The notes beneath the pieces are model-generated. The model was not told the DNA's origin and did not search any database. It saw only the letters and a program-made list of their open reading frames with translations. A stretch of DNA of 64,000 nt from NCBI GenBank assembly GCA_900660155.1, contig CABFPE010000224.1, forward strand, positions 1,057,871-1,121,870, given 5' to 3'. Shown piece by piece: positions 11,166-24,800 of this stretch. Origin of the DNA: Hofstenia miamia (taxonomy: Eukaryota; Xenacoelomorpha; Acoela; Hofsteniidae). Position 1 is the first letter of the stretch, and the number at the start of each line of letters is the position of its first letter. Made by a program: the position numbers and the translations under genes.

Positions 11166-14100
11166 AATCACAGTGTTAAATGACAACATACTGAATTTGA
11201 GTGTTAGATTTGTAAAACAAACTTTCGCATAAACAACTACAAACAGAATACTTTTTTAAATCAATTTGATTGTGAGTGAAAATTTGATGATAATTGGTAT
11301 ATAATGAAATCCCCTAGATTGTTCTTTTGTGGGAAATATTGCCTTAAAGCATGAATTAAAAATTTACTTCATAAACTGTACAAAAATATATTATAATATA
11401 TACATCTAAATCCTTTCATAAAATTTATGTATTGCATTTGTATACCTTTTCGAAGACGAAATCCATATGTAATAAAAATAAATGAAACGCATTAGTTTCT
11501 GTATTTTCCTTAACCTCTACAGTAAAATTCTTAAACCTGGTGTAATAAGCCTTAAATTATGTAACAGAAGGGATAATGCTTAAAATTTTTAAATTGTATT
11601 CTTCAAAAAATATAACTGTACGATATAAGTAATACCCAAATATATGTTAATTCAAAATAATATAAAAATATAATATAATTTCTGTTGGCAGAAGGATTTA
11701 TTTTGTGTGAAACGAATGCCACATCAGGACCGTAGAGGTTAAATAAAAATTAAAATTATAAAGAATTCAGATTTTTGATAAAAATTAGGCAGAAGTCAGC
11801 CTACTAGCACAAGTAGAAAAATATACATTGTTGGAAAAGAGATTATTAGCATTAAACAAAGTCCGTTCCCAACTTATAAGTTATTTATTAAAACAATAGA
11901 TTATTCACAAATAGACTAGTTATATATTTTTAGCATTTTGAAATGTGATTACCTTTATGGTATGGATTTAATATGGAAGAGAGCCTTATAAAAATTGCGT
12001 TATTATATTATATTTTAAAAATAATTACTCTCGAATTTCTTTTTAAATTACAAGGAATTAAACATGTATTTTCCATCTCCATTATAGGTTTCCCCATAAT
12101 ATAATTTCACAATGTTCAAAGATCAGCATTTGCACAAATATTTTTATTTTACACACTACTAATTTTTTTTATAAGAGTCACAACTTTCAATTAATTAATT
12201 ATTTGGTTTGCATTAAACAATGTCGGATAGAATTTAACACTGGATATTTCATATATATATATATAACACTACATAGATATAATAAATGAACTATAAACTA
12301 AAACTATAAAATGCTGTTGGCAATTATGGACCAACTCACAGGTCGTCGAGTAGTCTGGGAAAAATATAGAATTTCATAAGAAAATATTTTGCCTTCATGT
12401 TAACTATCAAATGCCATCTTGTCAATAATAGACTTTTGTTGAACTGACACAATTTGATTTTTGCATGAGGAATATCTGTGGTGATCAAATTGAGTGATGT
12501 GATCAAAAACGTGGCGAACTCTTTCAGAAATTTTCAAAATATTGTCTAAAGTGCATTTTACCATCATAGTTCTAATTTCTTAAACTTTTTTACAGAATAA
12601 TAAAACAGTAAATAATTGAATATTTGAAAACGTATTTTTGCCTTTTGGTGGATTTTTCTAGAGATTTTGAAGAACATAATATGTCTTATGTAACGGAATT
12701 CCATGAAAAAGATTACCTCTAACCATATAGAGCGTTATATAGTATATACTGTAGATCGCTAAGCGGAAGTCATAATAAAATTATATAGTCTGCTCTCACA
12801 TTAAAACGTAATTTATGTACCACATTTATTACAACCGGTGATAAACTAGATTAGGTCACAGGTTCAGAGCAAGTAAACGCAAATAAGTCAATAGTTTCTT
12901 TAGCTACCACAACAATTTAAAACCGTTTCCCTGTTAAAATTGAACATGCAATTGGTCAGATAAATATTGTAAAGTCAACCAAATATTTTTGCCACTTTGA
13001 AGCTATCAGGTTAATGATGGAACTTGCATGTAAATTCATAAATCCCTAAACTTGTTAAAAATGACAATAGCAGAACAGTACATGAAACTAACATGTTGTT
13101 CTCCCATTATACATAGCATTGTTATAATAACCCAAATTATATGTAATACTGATATGCTTGTTCGAGATTGGTAATATTCCAATGGCCAAAAAAGTCAGCT
13201 ATTTATTGGCTCCTGATATCATGCGAGTTGGCCACATCATTAATTTACCAAACCTTTCAATGTAAAAATGATTCTCAGAAAGGACAGAAACTTGTTGTTA
13301 ATGAATGTATGCTTCTACGCTTTTGTATAATAGCCTAGCATTTAATTAACATCTAAATGTTGACTAAGTATAATTCATTTGCATTACGTTTCTCTTAGTG
13401 ACGTAGTAGCACAAGGAATTGGTTCATTTTTTAACAATAATTTCCTTTTTTAGAATTTTAGTCAATTTTTAAAGTACCCTGGTTATAATGTTAACATTAA
13501 TGGCTATCATATCTATAAGATACAAATCGAAAACTACATTTAGTAAAATGAGATGTTTATTTATTGCTTGCTGTAGTGATAGCATCACATCTAAATAAAA
13601 TTTGAGAATTGAATTTTGAATATGAAATTTGATTTTGACTTTAAAACTTAGTAACTAGGGAATGTAGCAGTATTCCTAATAGCATTGCCTTAAACTATCA
13701 AACCGCTTTTCGATGTTTTGGAATATTTAGTCCAAGCCTGCTAAAAAATATTGAACCCTTTAATATGGACACATGTATGGGTTTGTGCGCGCTCATATAA
13801 TGATGAAGACTTAAGTTAAAAAATATTCCAATGCTTGAAGTATACAAAAATATTAATCTATTTCAATGAGAAATCTGATTTTTGTAAAACACTCAAATTC
13901 TTATCATGCCTAATGTTTAAATTATGAGGCTGTCTAACGTCCATGGGAACCAACTACTCTATAATATTTTGCTTTCTGAACATAATTTTTTTTCTAGGAA
14001 ATCATTACAGGTCTAAAAAGATTCCTATTATAAATAGTTTTATATATTTGCGTCTAAGATATTATTTTAGGCATAAAATAAAAAATATTTATTTGATCTT

Positions 14101-17100
14101 TACGATCAATAAATTAAATTTAGTAACCGCTAGATGCTCTAAAAATCCAGATACATTTATGATTCGTTTCTTATAAAGTCTATGCTTCTGATTTTATCTG
14201 GCATATATTTTAAAAATGATTCAAAAAGGTTTCTATGGCAAAAGCAAACCAATATAACATTGTAATATCATTCCCACAGCATATCTAACACATAAAGTCA
14301 TGACAACCTGAATTGAACTAAAGCGTTTTGATACAGATACTATATAAATCAGAACTTTAGTTGAGATAAGAAAACATATTACAGCTAAGTGCATAAAAAA
14401 TTTCAATCGTTTGCTTTAAAACCCAATAAATAATATTAATCAATATTACAATTATTCTTCAAGGCAATTAAACAACTATTACGCAGGGGATGGGAACATT
14501 TGCGACGTTACGAAACTAAGACATTAGATGAAAAAAATTGCTTTGCACTTGAAAACATCTGAATTATGCAGATAGAATTTGAGTAATTTTCTTTCATGGA
14601 TGATTGTTTGATAGTACTCGATTTCTTCTAAATTCATGCTCATGTTTTATTCGCTTTACTTTAAAATTTTGAATGCAATTTTTTGTAGGAAATTGTCGGC
14701 ATTGAGAACTCATCTACAAAAGAATGTGTATGCGTTTTTGGAAAAAATAGTAAGCATTTTCAAAAATGAAAAGTGTTGGGCTTCGGTCCGCTCTATTTGT
14801 TGAGATAATTAAATAAAATCCATCTACATTTATCACCCCATAAGAACATGCTTTGGACTTTCCTGCACATGCAACATCCAAGTTAATGTAAAAAGACAAC
14901 AAAGTATATGTACAAAATATCATTATGGAACTACTATACACATATATTTTGTTTCAAACTATCTATGGCCAACGTAACGCAATTTTTGATAGGCTAGAAT
15001 TTTATTCAAGTTCTTCGTTTCAATGGTATGACCAATTCCAACATAATTTTTATCGAATCCAAACCTTTTTCTGAAATATATAATAATTTTACAAAAGCAA
15101 GCTTAAAACTATTTATAAAAATTTTATACATATATATCACGCAGCTGATTGAAAAATGCGAGTGCCAAAAAACAAAGTTGTGAAGATGAAACTTCTATTT
15201 TGACCAAAATTGCAGAAAAATTATGAGTAATATTCTGAAATCCATGTTCCCAGCTCCTTCATTTTTGTCCCAGTCCCATTGAGTTTTTTTCTCATGGGAT
15301 TAGATGGTCACGCAGGTCCCTATTACGTATATATATATTGTAAATGCATAAAATTTGGACTGTAATTCCTCAAAATAGTATCTTTGCATTTCAAAGATTA
15401 TCAATTGAAATTATATATTTCAGTTTGTTATGAAATATATGTTATCTACGAACATATTTCTATTTGCATAACAAGTTTTCAATAGCGAATGTTACAAAGC
15501 CAACGCCATCTAGCGTCGAGTAATTTCGGGTTATCGAATATAATATTTGAAGCTGGAAATAATGGAATTAGAATACATATTCTGTTAATGAACTGTTATT
15601 TTTAATGCATACTGTATCATTTAGTCATATAACTAAAGCAATTGGTTAGTATCACGGCTAAATTTACTGTCCTTCCAATTTTAATTGCTCTGAATTAATG
15701 ACCTGAATTCAAGTCTCAATTTCACGTGAATTTAAATTTTTTATATAATTTGAAAAAGACTATTTTTGAAGCTAGTAGCTTTTCGCTTTAGTCATTCATG
15801 AATAGAAAAATATATGAAATGTTTTTGAAATTGCAAAATGCAAATACGGATAAAATTTCATAATTGACATAAATTAAGATTTGTTTTAATGGGTAATGTA
15901 TAAAAATATAATAAATGATTTGTTGGCAAGAATTTTCGTATTTATTGTCTGACTATATAATTTGCATTAGTAGCTTTTCTAGACGGGGACCAAACGCCAA
16001 AGGTGCCATGACCTGCGTGCTACCTCCTAAAATTATAAAGTATGTAACTTGATTCAGATTATTTTCCTATTTTTAATTTTAGTCTGTATTCGGTGCACAA
16101 TGCTAGTTGAACTCAACCCTTATGCAGAACGATTTTAAAATTATGCTATCAATTATTTGACAAAACTTCAGTTGTGATCAACAAGGAAGGTTTTCTGTTA
16201 AATTGAGGATGAATCTCTTTGTGTCTTACAAAGAGAAGCTCCAAATTGTTATTCCGTTTTGTTGATGAATGTATTATCCACTAAATCTCTTTGTAGTACA
16301 TTATAAAAATTTCTGTGAACTTCAGTTTGACATAAATGGCTGCAGTAAAGAGCGGATGTCTAAACGGAATTTAAAAGTAGCTTTTTATCAAGTGCAGAAA
16401 GCAATTTGAATACTTATAATTATTTTAGCATACTCAAATTTGATATTAGTCAATGATTCTGGGACTGTTGTAGAATAAGACAAAATGTATCCATTAGGTC
16501 AACTGTCCCACATACCTATTTTATAGGGGTTGAGAAAAAAAAATCACGAACATATGACGAACCCTATGACAATTCATAGCCGCTCGCTGAACATGTAGAT
16601 AGTATTCTATCAAAAATCGTACTACTGACTTTGAATGCAATATTTTAAAAGTTAGGACCTTTTAATGAAAAGTGTGTTCAGAAAAGTTCAACTGCGGAAA
16701 GCATATTGGCATGGATTAATGATAATGATTACCTTATTTGAAAACTTGTATTACTTACAGAAACAGCAGGTTCATCAGAGCTGTTGTGGAAGTGTGAAAT
16801 AAACTTTCTCTTCTTTAACAAAAATGTTTGCAATTTTGACAATTTATTAAGAAAAAATCATTAAAAAATTATAGTGAGAAATTCTTTTTAGTTTCAAATT
16901 TCAAATTTAAGCACAGTTATATACAGTAAGTAAGTTATATGTTGAAAGCAACTCTGTTTTTATCATTTTTTGCATTACATTTGCAACTAATAACACTTTT
17001 ATTTTTGTTTATGCTTTACCCTTTTAAAACGATGTATTTTATTTGGGTAAAAAAAACGAGCAGATTATTATTAATTTAAATTTGTACAAGGACTATAGCC

Positions 17101-17570
17101 CTTGCTTTGTATTAAAACACATGTAAAATATAACGATTTTTGTCTATTGAATAAATATATTTTAAACGCTAAAAGCCAAATTGCATAAAAATTGTTTCTA
17201 TAAAAAGTGGTCAATTATACATGGTATTTGTATTTTACCTACTATTTTTATAATTTTTCCTGTACTCGTACCCAGTCATACCCATTGATCGGGCGTCATT
17301 GAATGTCAGATGTAAATATTCAAAAAGGCTTATAATTTTACTTGTGATAAAACTTTAATTTACTGCAACCGCCTTCCTAGAATATGTGTTACCATTGTTC
17401 CTCCTAGAATAATATACTAGCGACGCCATTGGTTTTCAATACATATTTTCGAAAAGAGTTCCCTAAAATATTCGGTAGGCCGTTCATTACTCACTCCATT
17501 TATTGATTATAGGGAATGTATTTCATTTAACTGCCATATAATTTCCAATTTATCAGATGATTGTTTTATA

Positions 17571-17574
<4 letters not shown>
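11166..17574. other. Long AT-rich stretch without recognised genes
   Basis: Short open frames at 13,943-14,176 and 14,714-14,941 show no recognisable domain or splice context. Small TA tracts occur near 12,250 and 15,330. No transposon ends were identified. It could hold introns or distant regulatory DNA of flanking genes. Confidence 0.5.
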
Positions 17575-17618
<44 letters not shown>

Positions 17619-17673
17619 TCATAATTATTATTATTTTTATTATATATATATATATATATATGTATTCATAATN
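17575..17673. repeat. Compound (TA)n microsatellite ending at a single N
   Basis: Two TA tracts (about 17,575-17,614 and 17,641-17,661), each followed by a TATTCATAAT- or CATTCATAATT-like word. An ambiguous base sits at 17,673, so the locus is probably imperfectly assembled. Confidence 0.85.
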
Positions 17674-19209
17674 ATGAAACACAACCTAGAGTACACGAAT
17701 GTAACTAAAAATGTCCCTTAGTCCTTAATACTGTAAATTCGATGCTATATGCAATTCTAAGTTTGACTTTAAAAGCGTATTTTCAAAGTGAATCTTGAAT
17801 CTAAAATAAATCAGATAAAATTGAAATCTGCTTTGTAATATTTTTTTAATGCAAGAGGCAATGTCAGCCGAATTCTTTTACGAAAGAATTGAGAAACAAT
17901 TAAAGAAGTGGGAATTAATTCAACCCTTTTAAAATTCACCTTTAAACACAGCTTTTGTCGTAACAATTAACAGCTATAAGGGAACACAATTTATCGCAGT
18001 GTTTGCCTGTTGTTAATCGATTTTATTCTATACCCTAAGTGCATGTCGCTTTATTCTGTAGAAGCACAACCCGAATCACGTTACTCTCTTCTCTCAATTT
18101 TTGAAGAGATATAATACCAGCAGAACAATTCACTGCTCTAATTTACGATTATTTTTACAATCCTTTCAGGTCTCTATAGTAACCTAAATTTGTCAGTGGA
18201 AATGAGTAATGTATTCTCTCTTCACTATTAGTTTCAAATTCCCTGCAGGAAGTGCAATTCACGATATCTCTGCATGTTTTTGTAAACAAAAAAACCCATT
18301 TAAACTTAGCGAAATGAATTATGCTATCACTTTAGAGTTGGATGAATGGAATCACTTTCTTATTTTTATTACGCTTGGTGTCTTAACACCACTATTTCAG
18401 TTGCTATTGAAAATACACGGAATTACTTAAAGCATAAAACTGACTACTTAGTTCTTCTAGGTAAGCCGTCTTAATTTACTATTATTTATTTAGAAATGTT
18501 TACTCTAATATAGGTGACTAGAAATCAAAATATAAGACAACCGTAACTAATTTATTTTACAAAAGGGAAATTGTTTATCTAAATTCCAAATACTAACGAA
18601 CTTAATAACTTAAGTTACACTTTATGATTATTGATAAATGAAACCTCCAACGTTAATGATTATGATATCAATCTCAAAATCTTTACCTTTCGATTACACC
18701 ACGAACGTAGAATGATTTCTAACGTTTGTTCAGGATATGATTTAGCAATTTTTGGGAATTGTGCTATTCTTTAACTTCTTGAAGAGGGGGGTTAGGTTGT
18801 GTTGTGTCTTTCTTCTGAATATTGTCAAATATTTATACCCAACGTGACGTAAGAGAGTTTTGTTTGGCTGGACGTTTCTATCCTAAAATTAGCCTAACCT
18901 TTTCACAATTTTTCCCGTTAAATGTCAGAAACATCCTAGCTATTCTATTTCAAGTAGTTGTACTCTCGCCGATCTTTTGATTCTTTATAACAACCCATTA
19001 AGCCTTTTACAGTGTTCGTTAATGAATCTCGTTTCAATAATGGGTACTTGAATTTCGGTAAATATCTTAAGATCCTCGGTAAATGTCTGTTTTTCAAAGC
19101 TCTTTTCTATAAAATTTACTTGCGAATTAAATTTAGCGAAAAAACAGATTTATCTTCTTAGAAATAAATTTCTAAATTTTCGTAACTATAAATTCTTTTC
19201 CAAACAGTT
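17674..19209. other. AT-rich DNA upstream of the KRAB-like exon
   Basis: No supported gene. A 73-codon frame at 18,209-18,430 (partly hydrophobic) has no recognised family. The promoter of the KRAB-like gene may lie here but no core elements are distinctive. Confidence 0.45.
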
Positions 19210-19466
19210 TTGAAATTCAAGAATTGTATCAAATTCCATTTTTACTACAATTGCGCAGTGTTCACTTGTTCTCTCAAAATGTCTGACGAATACAGCTTTC
19301 ATGACATTCAGCAGTACTTTTCAAAGACAGAGTTTGAGAGTTTGGGATTCTACGACAAACTTCAGTACTCCAACTTAAGAAAGAATTATGAGGAAATGAT
19401 AAGTTCTGGCATCAATATTCGACCACCAGATTTCATGCAAAAATATGATAGCTCAGATTCACAGAG
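19210..19466 (+). CDS. KRAB-like domain exon, PRDM9/SSX type
   Basis: The likely start is the ATG at 19,279 (MSDEYSFHDIQQYFSKTEF). The 63 codons to the donor form one compact KRAB-related domain: F.DI..YFSK.E(F) followed by LGFYDKLQYSNLRKNY, then MI..GI and RPPDFM. The spacing matches the KRAB box of PRDM9/Meisetz and SSX proteins rather than that of ordinary KRAB zinc-finger proteins. A pyrimidine-rich acceptor (TTGCGCAG) lies just 5' at about 19,254 and a donor (CAGAG|GTACTG) follows at 19,467. It is therefore probably the first coding exon of a multi-exon gene. In PRDM9 this domain acts in the nucleus in meiotic recombination-site selection. I found no SSXRD, PR/SET or zinc-finger exon on this strand in the window, so orthology is unproven and the exon could be an isolated remnant. 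Confidence 0.55.
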
Positions 19467-19675
19467 GTACTGTTATTTTATTTCTAAAAAGAAACTGTAT
19501 CAATACCAGATAACCATATGAAAAGATATAAATTTTTAAGTATTTCATTAAATTGCAACAGTATTATTTCAATATTGTTTGGGTTATTTCACTATATCAT
19601 TTTTCATCTATCATGGAATTTTATTCCTAATGTGAACTACTGAATTACGCTATATATAAATAATGAAATTATAAT

Positions 19676-19775
19676 ATATATATATATATATAATATATAT
19701 ATATATATATTACGGCCCCACTAGAAAGAAACATATCATATTATAAAATATTAATGTTTCATTTATTTATTGTTA
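19676..19775. repeat. (TA)n tract plus 57-bp segment repeated at 41,099
   Basis: TA tracts at 19,676-19,710 are followed by TACGGCCC and then 57 bases (19,719-19,775) that recur identically at 41,099-41,155 beside an N gap. The nature of the shared segment is unknown. Confidence 0.8.
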
Positions 19776-20029
19776 GTGATTATTTTATGTTGTGTGTTAT
19801 TCTTAGACTGTTTTACAATATTTATTGAAACTTTAATGAAACTAAACAATGAAACATTTTTTGGCAAAGCGGATAATTTCAAATTAAAATTAATGGCGGG
19901 GTGAATAGGAATTTATTTGTACTGTGTTGCTTTCATCTTTATTTAACATCCTAAGTCAATACCATCTGAAAATAATGATGAATGTTTATCTAAGCTATAA
20001 AGATTCCGCTGAATGTATGGCATTCAAAA
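19776..20029. other. AT-rich non-coding DNA
   Basis: Nothing recognised. Confidence 0.4.
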
Positions 20030-20470
20030 CTTTGATCTAATGTAATCTAATCTGGCTTCGGATGAATAATTAATGGGAAAAAGCGTTAGGGTCAATATAT
20101 AATTTAAACTCATGCAGTGGAGAGGCGTTAGGGATACAATGAGCATGTAAAGAGTGCAAACAAAGGCCTCAATTGGTGAAGAGCGGCAATGAATGGCCAA
20201 TTGAAATCTCAATCATAAGCAAACAGTTTGACGTGGTGAGGGTAGAACTATATTGTGTCAACAGAGCATCAAACATGCATGAGGTAGTGACACAAACAAT
20301 TGTTTGCAATTTCAATGGGCCATTAGGAGGAATTGAATGAGACCCTCGGCGTAGACCAAGCTCAAGTTGATCGTTAATAAAATATTAACGCGTTCAATGC
20401 AGTGGAACTGTTGAGCCCATGAATTATTTCCATGATTAAATTCATTAAACCCAAACAGCAACAAAATGAT
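20030..20470. promoter_or_regulatory. Candidate cis-regulatory island downstream of the KRAB-like exon
   Basis: About 440 bp of high sequence complexity without an open frame. It is dense in homeodomain- and Otx-like words (TAATCTAATCT, GAATAATTAATG, GCCAATTGAAAT, GGGCCATTAG) plus CAAACAAAGG. It lies about 600 bp beyond the KRAB-like exon and could be an intronic enhancer. Inference from composition only. Confidence 0.32.
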
Positions 20471-22249
20471 CAACAAACATTCCGTTTGCTCGCATGAAAT
20501 AATAATTTCGATTAATTTAATATCCTAAAATAGAAATAAATGCATTCATCACAACAAAAGAAAAAATTCTCTGCAGTTACTTTAATTTCTTCAGAAACAA
20601 AAATTGTCATTTTTTGTTTTTAAAAATCAATCATGACCTATTTGATCAAAATCCAATTTCTTTTAGATATTATTTTCAATTAACAACCACAATATGATAC
20701 GAACTTGTGACACCAGCATTTTTATATCAAATTATACATAGCTATTGAGCTAAGCAAAATGCTGACTGCAGTTACAACAAAGTCTAAATAAGATTCAATG
20801 ATTCTATTATTTCAGTAACATTAAATTCTTGGGAGTATTTTATCTCAACAAGTGTGGTGATTAAAAGTAAATTTGTTTCAAGCCTACCTTAAGTTTTGTA
20901 AACTGGACTTGGCCCATAGCAACCATATTATACCACCACTGATTTTAACAAATTAATTATGAATAGTATGGAGTATAGCCTAAGGTCTATGAGCACTCGT
21001 AGGCTGTTTTGGGCCACAGCAACAGAAAATTATAACTGTTAGTGATGGGAATACGGCTGTGGATGTGATAAAGAGCGATAAAGAACACACTAAGTGGGTG
21101 TTTGACTTGCATATGCCAATTGTAATCATATTATGTATTTTTTGAATTGTGTAAGGTAAAAAAGAATTTAATAATCATGAATTCATTAATAACAAAATAC
21201 TTGATGAACAAGTAAACCCTATAATTCTAAGTCAAAGAAATGCTTCAAAAAATTTGAAGAAAAAGAAAGAAACTAAATTCCTTGAATTCGAATGCCCAAT
21301 GAAGACCGCTATTACTCAACTAGCATGTCCAGAATGGTTTTACTTTTTTAGTGATTTTCCATTTCACTATAGTTGAAGAAGTTGAAACTAATAGGAACAC
21401 CTTTAACTTATATATTGTATTAAACACAAAAAAATTAAGTAAATAGTACTTGTGCTATCATTTTATACTTATTGAGATCTTTTTTTGCAATGAAAATATA
21501 TTCAAAAAACTAGAAAATCATATCAAATATATGAAAAATATGATTTTACAAAACGTAAGTTTGCGGAAACTAAATTATTTAAAATGGATCTATAGTTTGG
21601 AGCATATCTTTAATTTTATAAGATGTAAGTATAAGAACGATCTTTATCAATTTTAAATTTGTATTCATAGTTGTTATTTTTTACTTTAAATTTCTAATTT
21701 GGTTATATAAATAAGAAAGACTTAATCATAAATTGGCCTTGGTTTCATTAAGTTTACCTGCTTCATTATCTTCTTGGTTATCTTTGCAAAATTATCCATT
21801 ATTTTCAGTTATTTGAAAAACTTTGTTGGTGGCAGCTGTGAGATGTTCATTATTTGAAGATATATAGGCTCAGCTCTATTATACAAAGCTCTGGCTACAT
21901 CAATCTTGTATGCTTTGTTACAATTTAAATGGTAGGGGCTGTATAATCCAGAATTTGTCTTTTTAAGTACAAACTAGTTTCATCCTTTCTTAAAAATTGT
22001 ATATGCAGACACCCAGAAATGTGTTGTCTATTTGACATTCCATAGTGGATTGAATATCCTTAAGATTGCTATTAAACTATTTTAAAATAATCACTTGGTT
22101 AATCCCTGTCTATAAATTTTTTTAAACATATCATCCACATATTTAAAGTAACATTGTGACTTGTTCATAGATGTGTTTTCACAATTATTTTTAATGATCT
22201 TCATTTCAGTTTGTTCCAAGTATTTTAAAAAACAAAACTAGTTTTACTA
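20471..22249. other. AT-rich non-coding DNA
   Basis: No supported gene. The small frame at 21,450-21,656 is lysine/asparagine-rich chance sequence. Confidence 0.5.
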
Positions 22250-23560
22250 GAGAGTTCATTATATTTCGAAGATTTTTCTTATTAGAAGGGTTTTACCGGG
22301 AACTAACCAAGTAGTAAAATTAAATCTAGTTGACGACCTTCATTGGAAAGCCAGCAAATTTCATTAGATGTACAACCAGTAGCTGTACATAGTAATAAGT
22401 GAATGCATGATAATACGTTTTGAATACGACTTTTCTATTTACATGCACTTCTAGAATAACGTAGTGCCAACTTTATTCATTTTAAGATAATGTCATTTAC
22501 TCGCTCGATTTGGCCGTTTCCTTGCGAATTGTAAGGAGCTGTTCTTGTCTTACCTACCCTCATTGATTTGGACATATAATAAATTTTTGGTATTCGAATT
22601 GATGTCATCCATCAGTGTGAATCGACTTAGGGATGCCAAAAGACAAAAGATCTTGGAGATTATAATCACTGTCTTGGACTCTATTCCAGAACAAGCAAAT
22701 GCAAACGAGTAGCAGGAGTGTTCATCAACAATTGTGAGCAAATATTTTTTTTGGCAACCAATGGAAGAGGCTCAGCAAAATCCAGAGATATTTTTTTCCA
22801 AGGAGACATGGGTTGTATCAACTTTTGATTTGGCATTTCTTGATAAAACCTAGGTTTTTCTTCACCACAGGCACTACATTCCATCACAGCTTCCACACTT
22901 CTTTAGCTGAAAAAGGAAAATACTTCGACCTGATATAATGAACCATTATACTACTTTCAGAATATAGAGAGATTTGTGAATTTTTTTGTAGAGAGAGAGA
23001 GAGAGAGAGAGAATCCACAGAAATGCTTTGTGATAGGATATTACAAAATCATATCCTACTAACTTGAGACGCCATCTCACAACTTTGTCATTCTTTATAG
23101 TAGACTGCTGTTTGTGAGGATACAAAATTTTCTTCCAACAAGAAAACGGTGCCACCATTTGACACATTTGATAATAGCTAGAGCCCCTTTCTCAAAACTG
23201 CTTTTGTTTCTAGTGACCTATCCTTATATTTCGACTGAAAAGGCTATTGGTTGTGTATTTTGAGATAATATACCAGCATCTTTTTCAATTACTAGCGTAT
23301 CCAAGGGGTTTGGTATTTTCAGACATGCACTTAGCAAATCGTTCAGAAACAACGATATCATATATGTTCATTTGAGAATCGAGTAGCATTAGTTCTCAGC
23401 AGCTCGAGCAGTGGTTGAATGTTAGCTGAATAATTAGGGATTTACTTTGCAAAATATGCCAAAATTTCCAACAATCTTCATAGTTCTGTTATCAAGGATG
23501 GATTAGAAAGTGACAACATGGGTTTCGGTTTCGGCCTTTGTGGGTTTGACTTTATACTGC
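22250..23560 (-). pseudogene. Ty3/gypsy pol relic (RNase H and integrase)
   Basis: Read on the minus strand in several frames. From about 23,340 there is the RT thumb/RNase H start (LVIEKDAGILSQ, PIAFS), then EKGALAIIKCVKWWHRFL with GRKFCILTNS (RNase H core). At about 22,896 the integrase zinc-finger end (CSACGEEKPRFY) leads into the core (SLDFAEPLP, LTIVDEHSCYSFAFAC). Near 22,530 is the YNSQGNGQIERVN motif and near 22,400 HLLLCTATGCTSNE. Stops and frameshifts abound, and the tether between RNase H and integrase is missing, so it is dead and internally deleted. Its integrase (VDEHS) differs from the VD(N/H)F type of the elements at 30-63 kb, so it is a different gypsy lineage. Confidence 0.85.
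22991..23012. repeat. (GA)n microsatellite inside the gypsy relic
   Basis: Eleven GA units. The tract interrupts the reading frame just after the RNase H segment, so it arose after the element died. Confidence 0.9.
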
Positions 23561-23599
23561 CATTAGAAAAAATTGTTTCACTGAAAATGCATTTCTCCT

Positions 23600-24800
23600 T
23601 GTTCATCAGGTTGACTATCTCGTGGAGAAGCATCAAGAAAATCCACCAGCATTAACTTCCAATACGTCCAGCCAGAATCCTCCAAAAATAGTTAGAAACA
23701 AAAGATTCAGATTTAAGAGACTTTTCCATTGTTTTGATTTAGTTAATACATTTGTGCTACGACAAGTCTATGCAAGGTTTTTATTAACTGAATCATATAA
23801 CTCCGTTAAAAATGAGAAAAAGTTTTCAAATAGGGCCAACAAGAACCCTTCAACGACAGTACACAAGTCTTTCACCTCATTAGCGCACAATCAACAAAAG
23901 TTCTTGTAAACGCACTGGATGGGGACAGCTACTTTGTTAATTTTCACTAAACATGTCTCATCAAGATGTGAGAAACGTTCTGCAATATATTTACTATCCT
24001 GGAACCATAGACTGCAAAAATTTACTGGTATGAACCCAAACATATTCTACAGAAACTTCAAAAAGCTGACTGAAGCAAACACACTAAAAATGAAGAAAGG
24101 AAGTGGGCGACTGCTCAAATTAACTAGAAATGAACGGAAAATTTTTGTCAAAGTGGCTTTACAAAACCCATTGAAATTAACCGCTCATTTGAACTCAAAG
24201 TTTCAAGAAACCCCTAACAAAGTTGTCTCAACATTGACAGTTTACCAAGCACTTTCAAAGGCAAGGATTTGTAAAAAAAAAACTTGTGCCACTATTGACA
24301 CTAAAACAAAAAAAAGGCCGGGTTAGCTTATGTGAAACATGGTTACTGGATGGAATTTTCGACAGCCAAGACGCTTCTCAAGTCCCCTTCAAAATTTTCC
24401 CAAAATACAGGGTTTTAGGGGCTTTGACCTATAAAGGTTTTTACCTGAAATTATGGAAAACGGTACTGAGACAGGGCCAAGTATACTGATACTTTAGCAG
24501 AGTTTATCTCATTTGTGGACCGGTGTTATTGGATTGGATGGATTTTTCAGCAAAATGGGGGAACCCCATACTTCAAGACATACCCAAACTTTCTTCAGAG
24601 AAAAAAATCTGCAAGCTTTGCTGTGACCTGGCATCTTATCAGAACTTTCACCTATAGAAGATGTTTGGGGATCATGGAGGACTATGTGGAAAAAAATCCA
24701 AAGAATATGCAAAAACTGAAGCAACACAATAGAGAAGTGCCTCTTCTTTCATTTACTTTTAGAAATTGTTCACTATCAGAGCTGTCTTAAGTGCAATAAT
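23600..24800 (+). pseudogene. Tc1-like transposase relic
   Basis: Several frames together follow a Tc1-type transposase. A helix-turn-helix region at about 24,030-24,290 (NIFYRNFKKLTEANTLKMKK, GSGRLLKLTRNERKIFVKVA, LTVYQALSKARI) is followed by DDE-domain pieces at about 24,330-24,790 (GALTYKGFYLKL, WIFQQNGGTPYFKTYPNFLQ, CLGIMEDYVEKNPKNMQKLK). The catalytic second Asp of the QQDN/QQDG motif reads Asn. At least two frameshifts and stops break the frame, so the element cannot encode a working enzyme. Clear terminal inverted repeats were not identified. The upstream frame (23,622-23,909) shows no recognised domain and may be flanking chance sequence. Confidence 0.75.
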
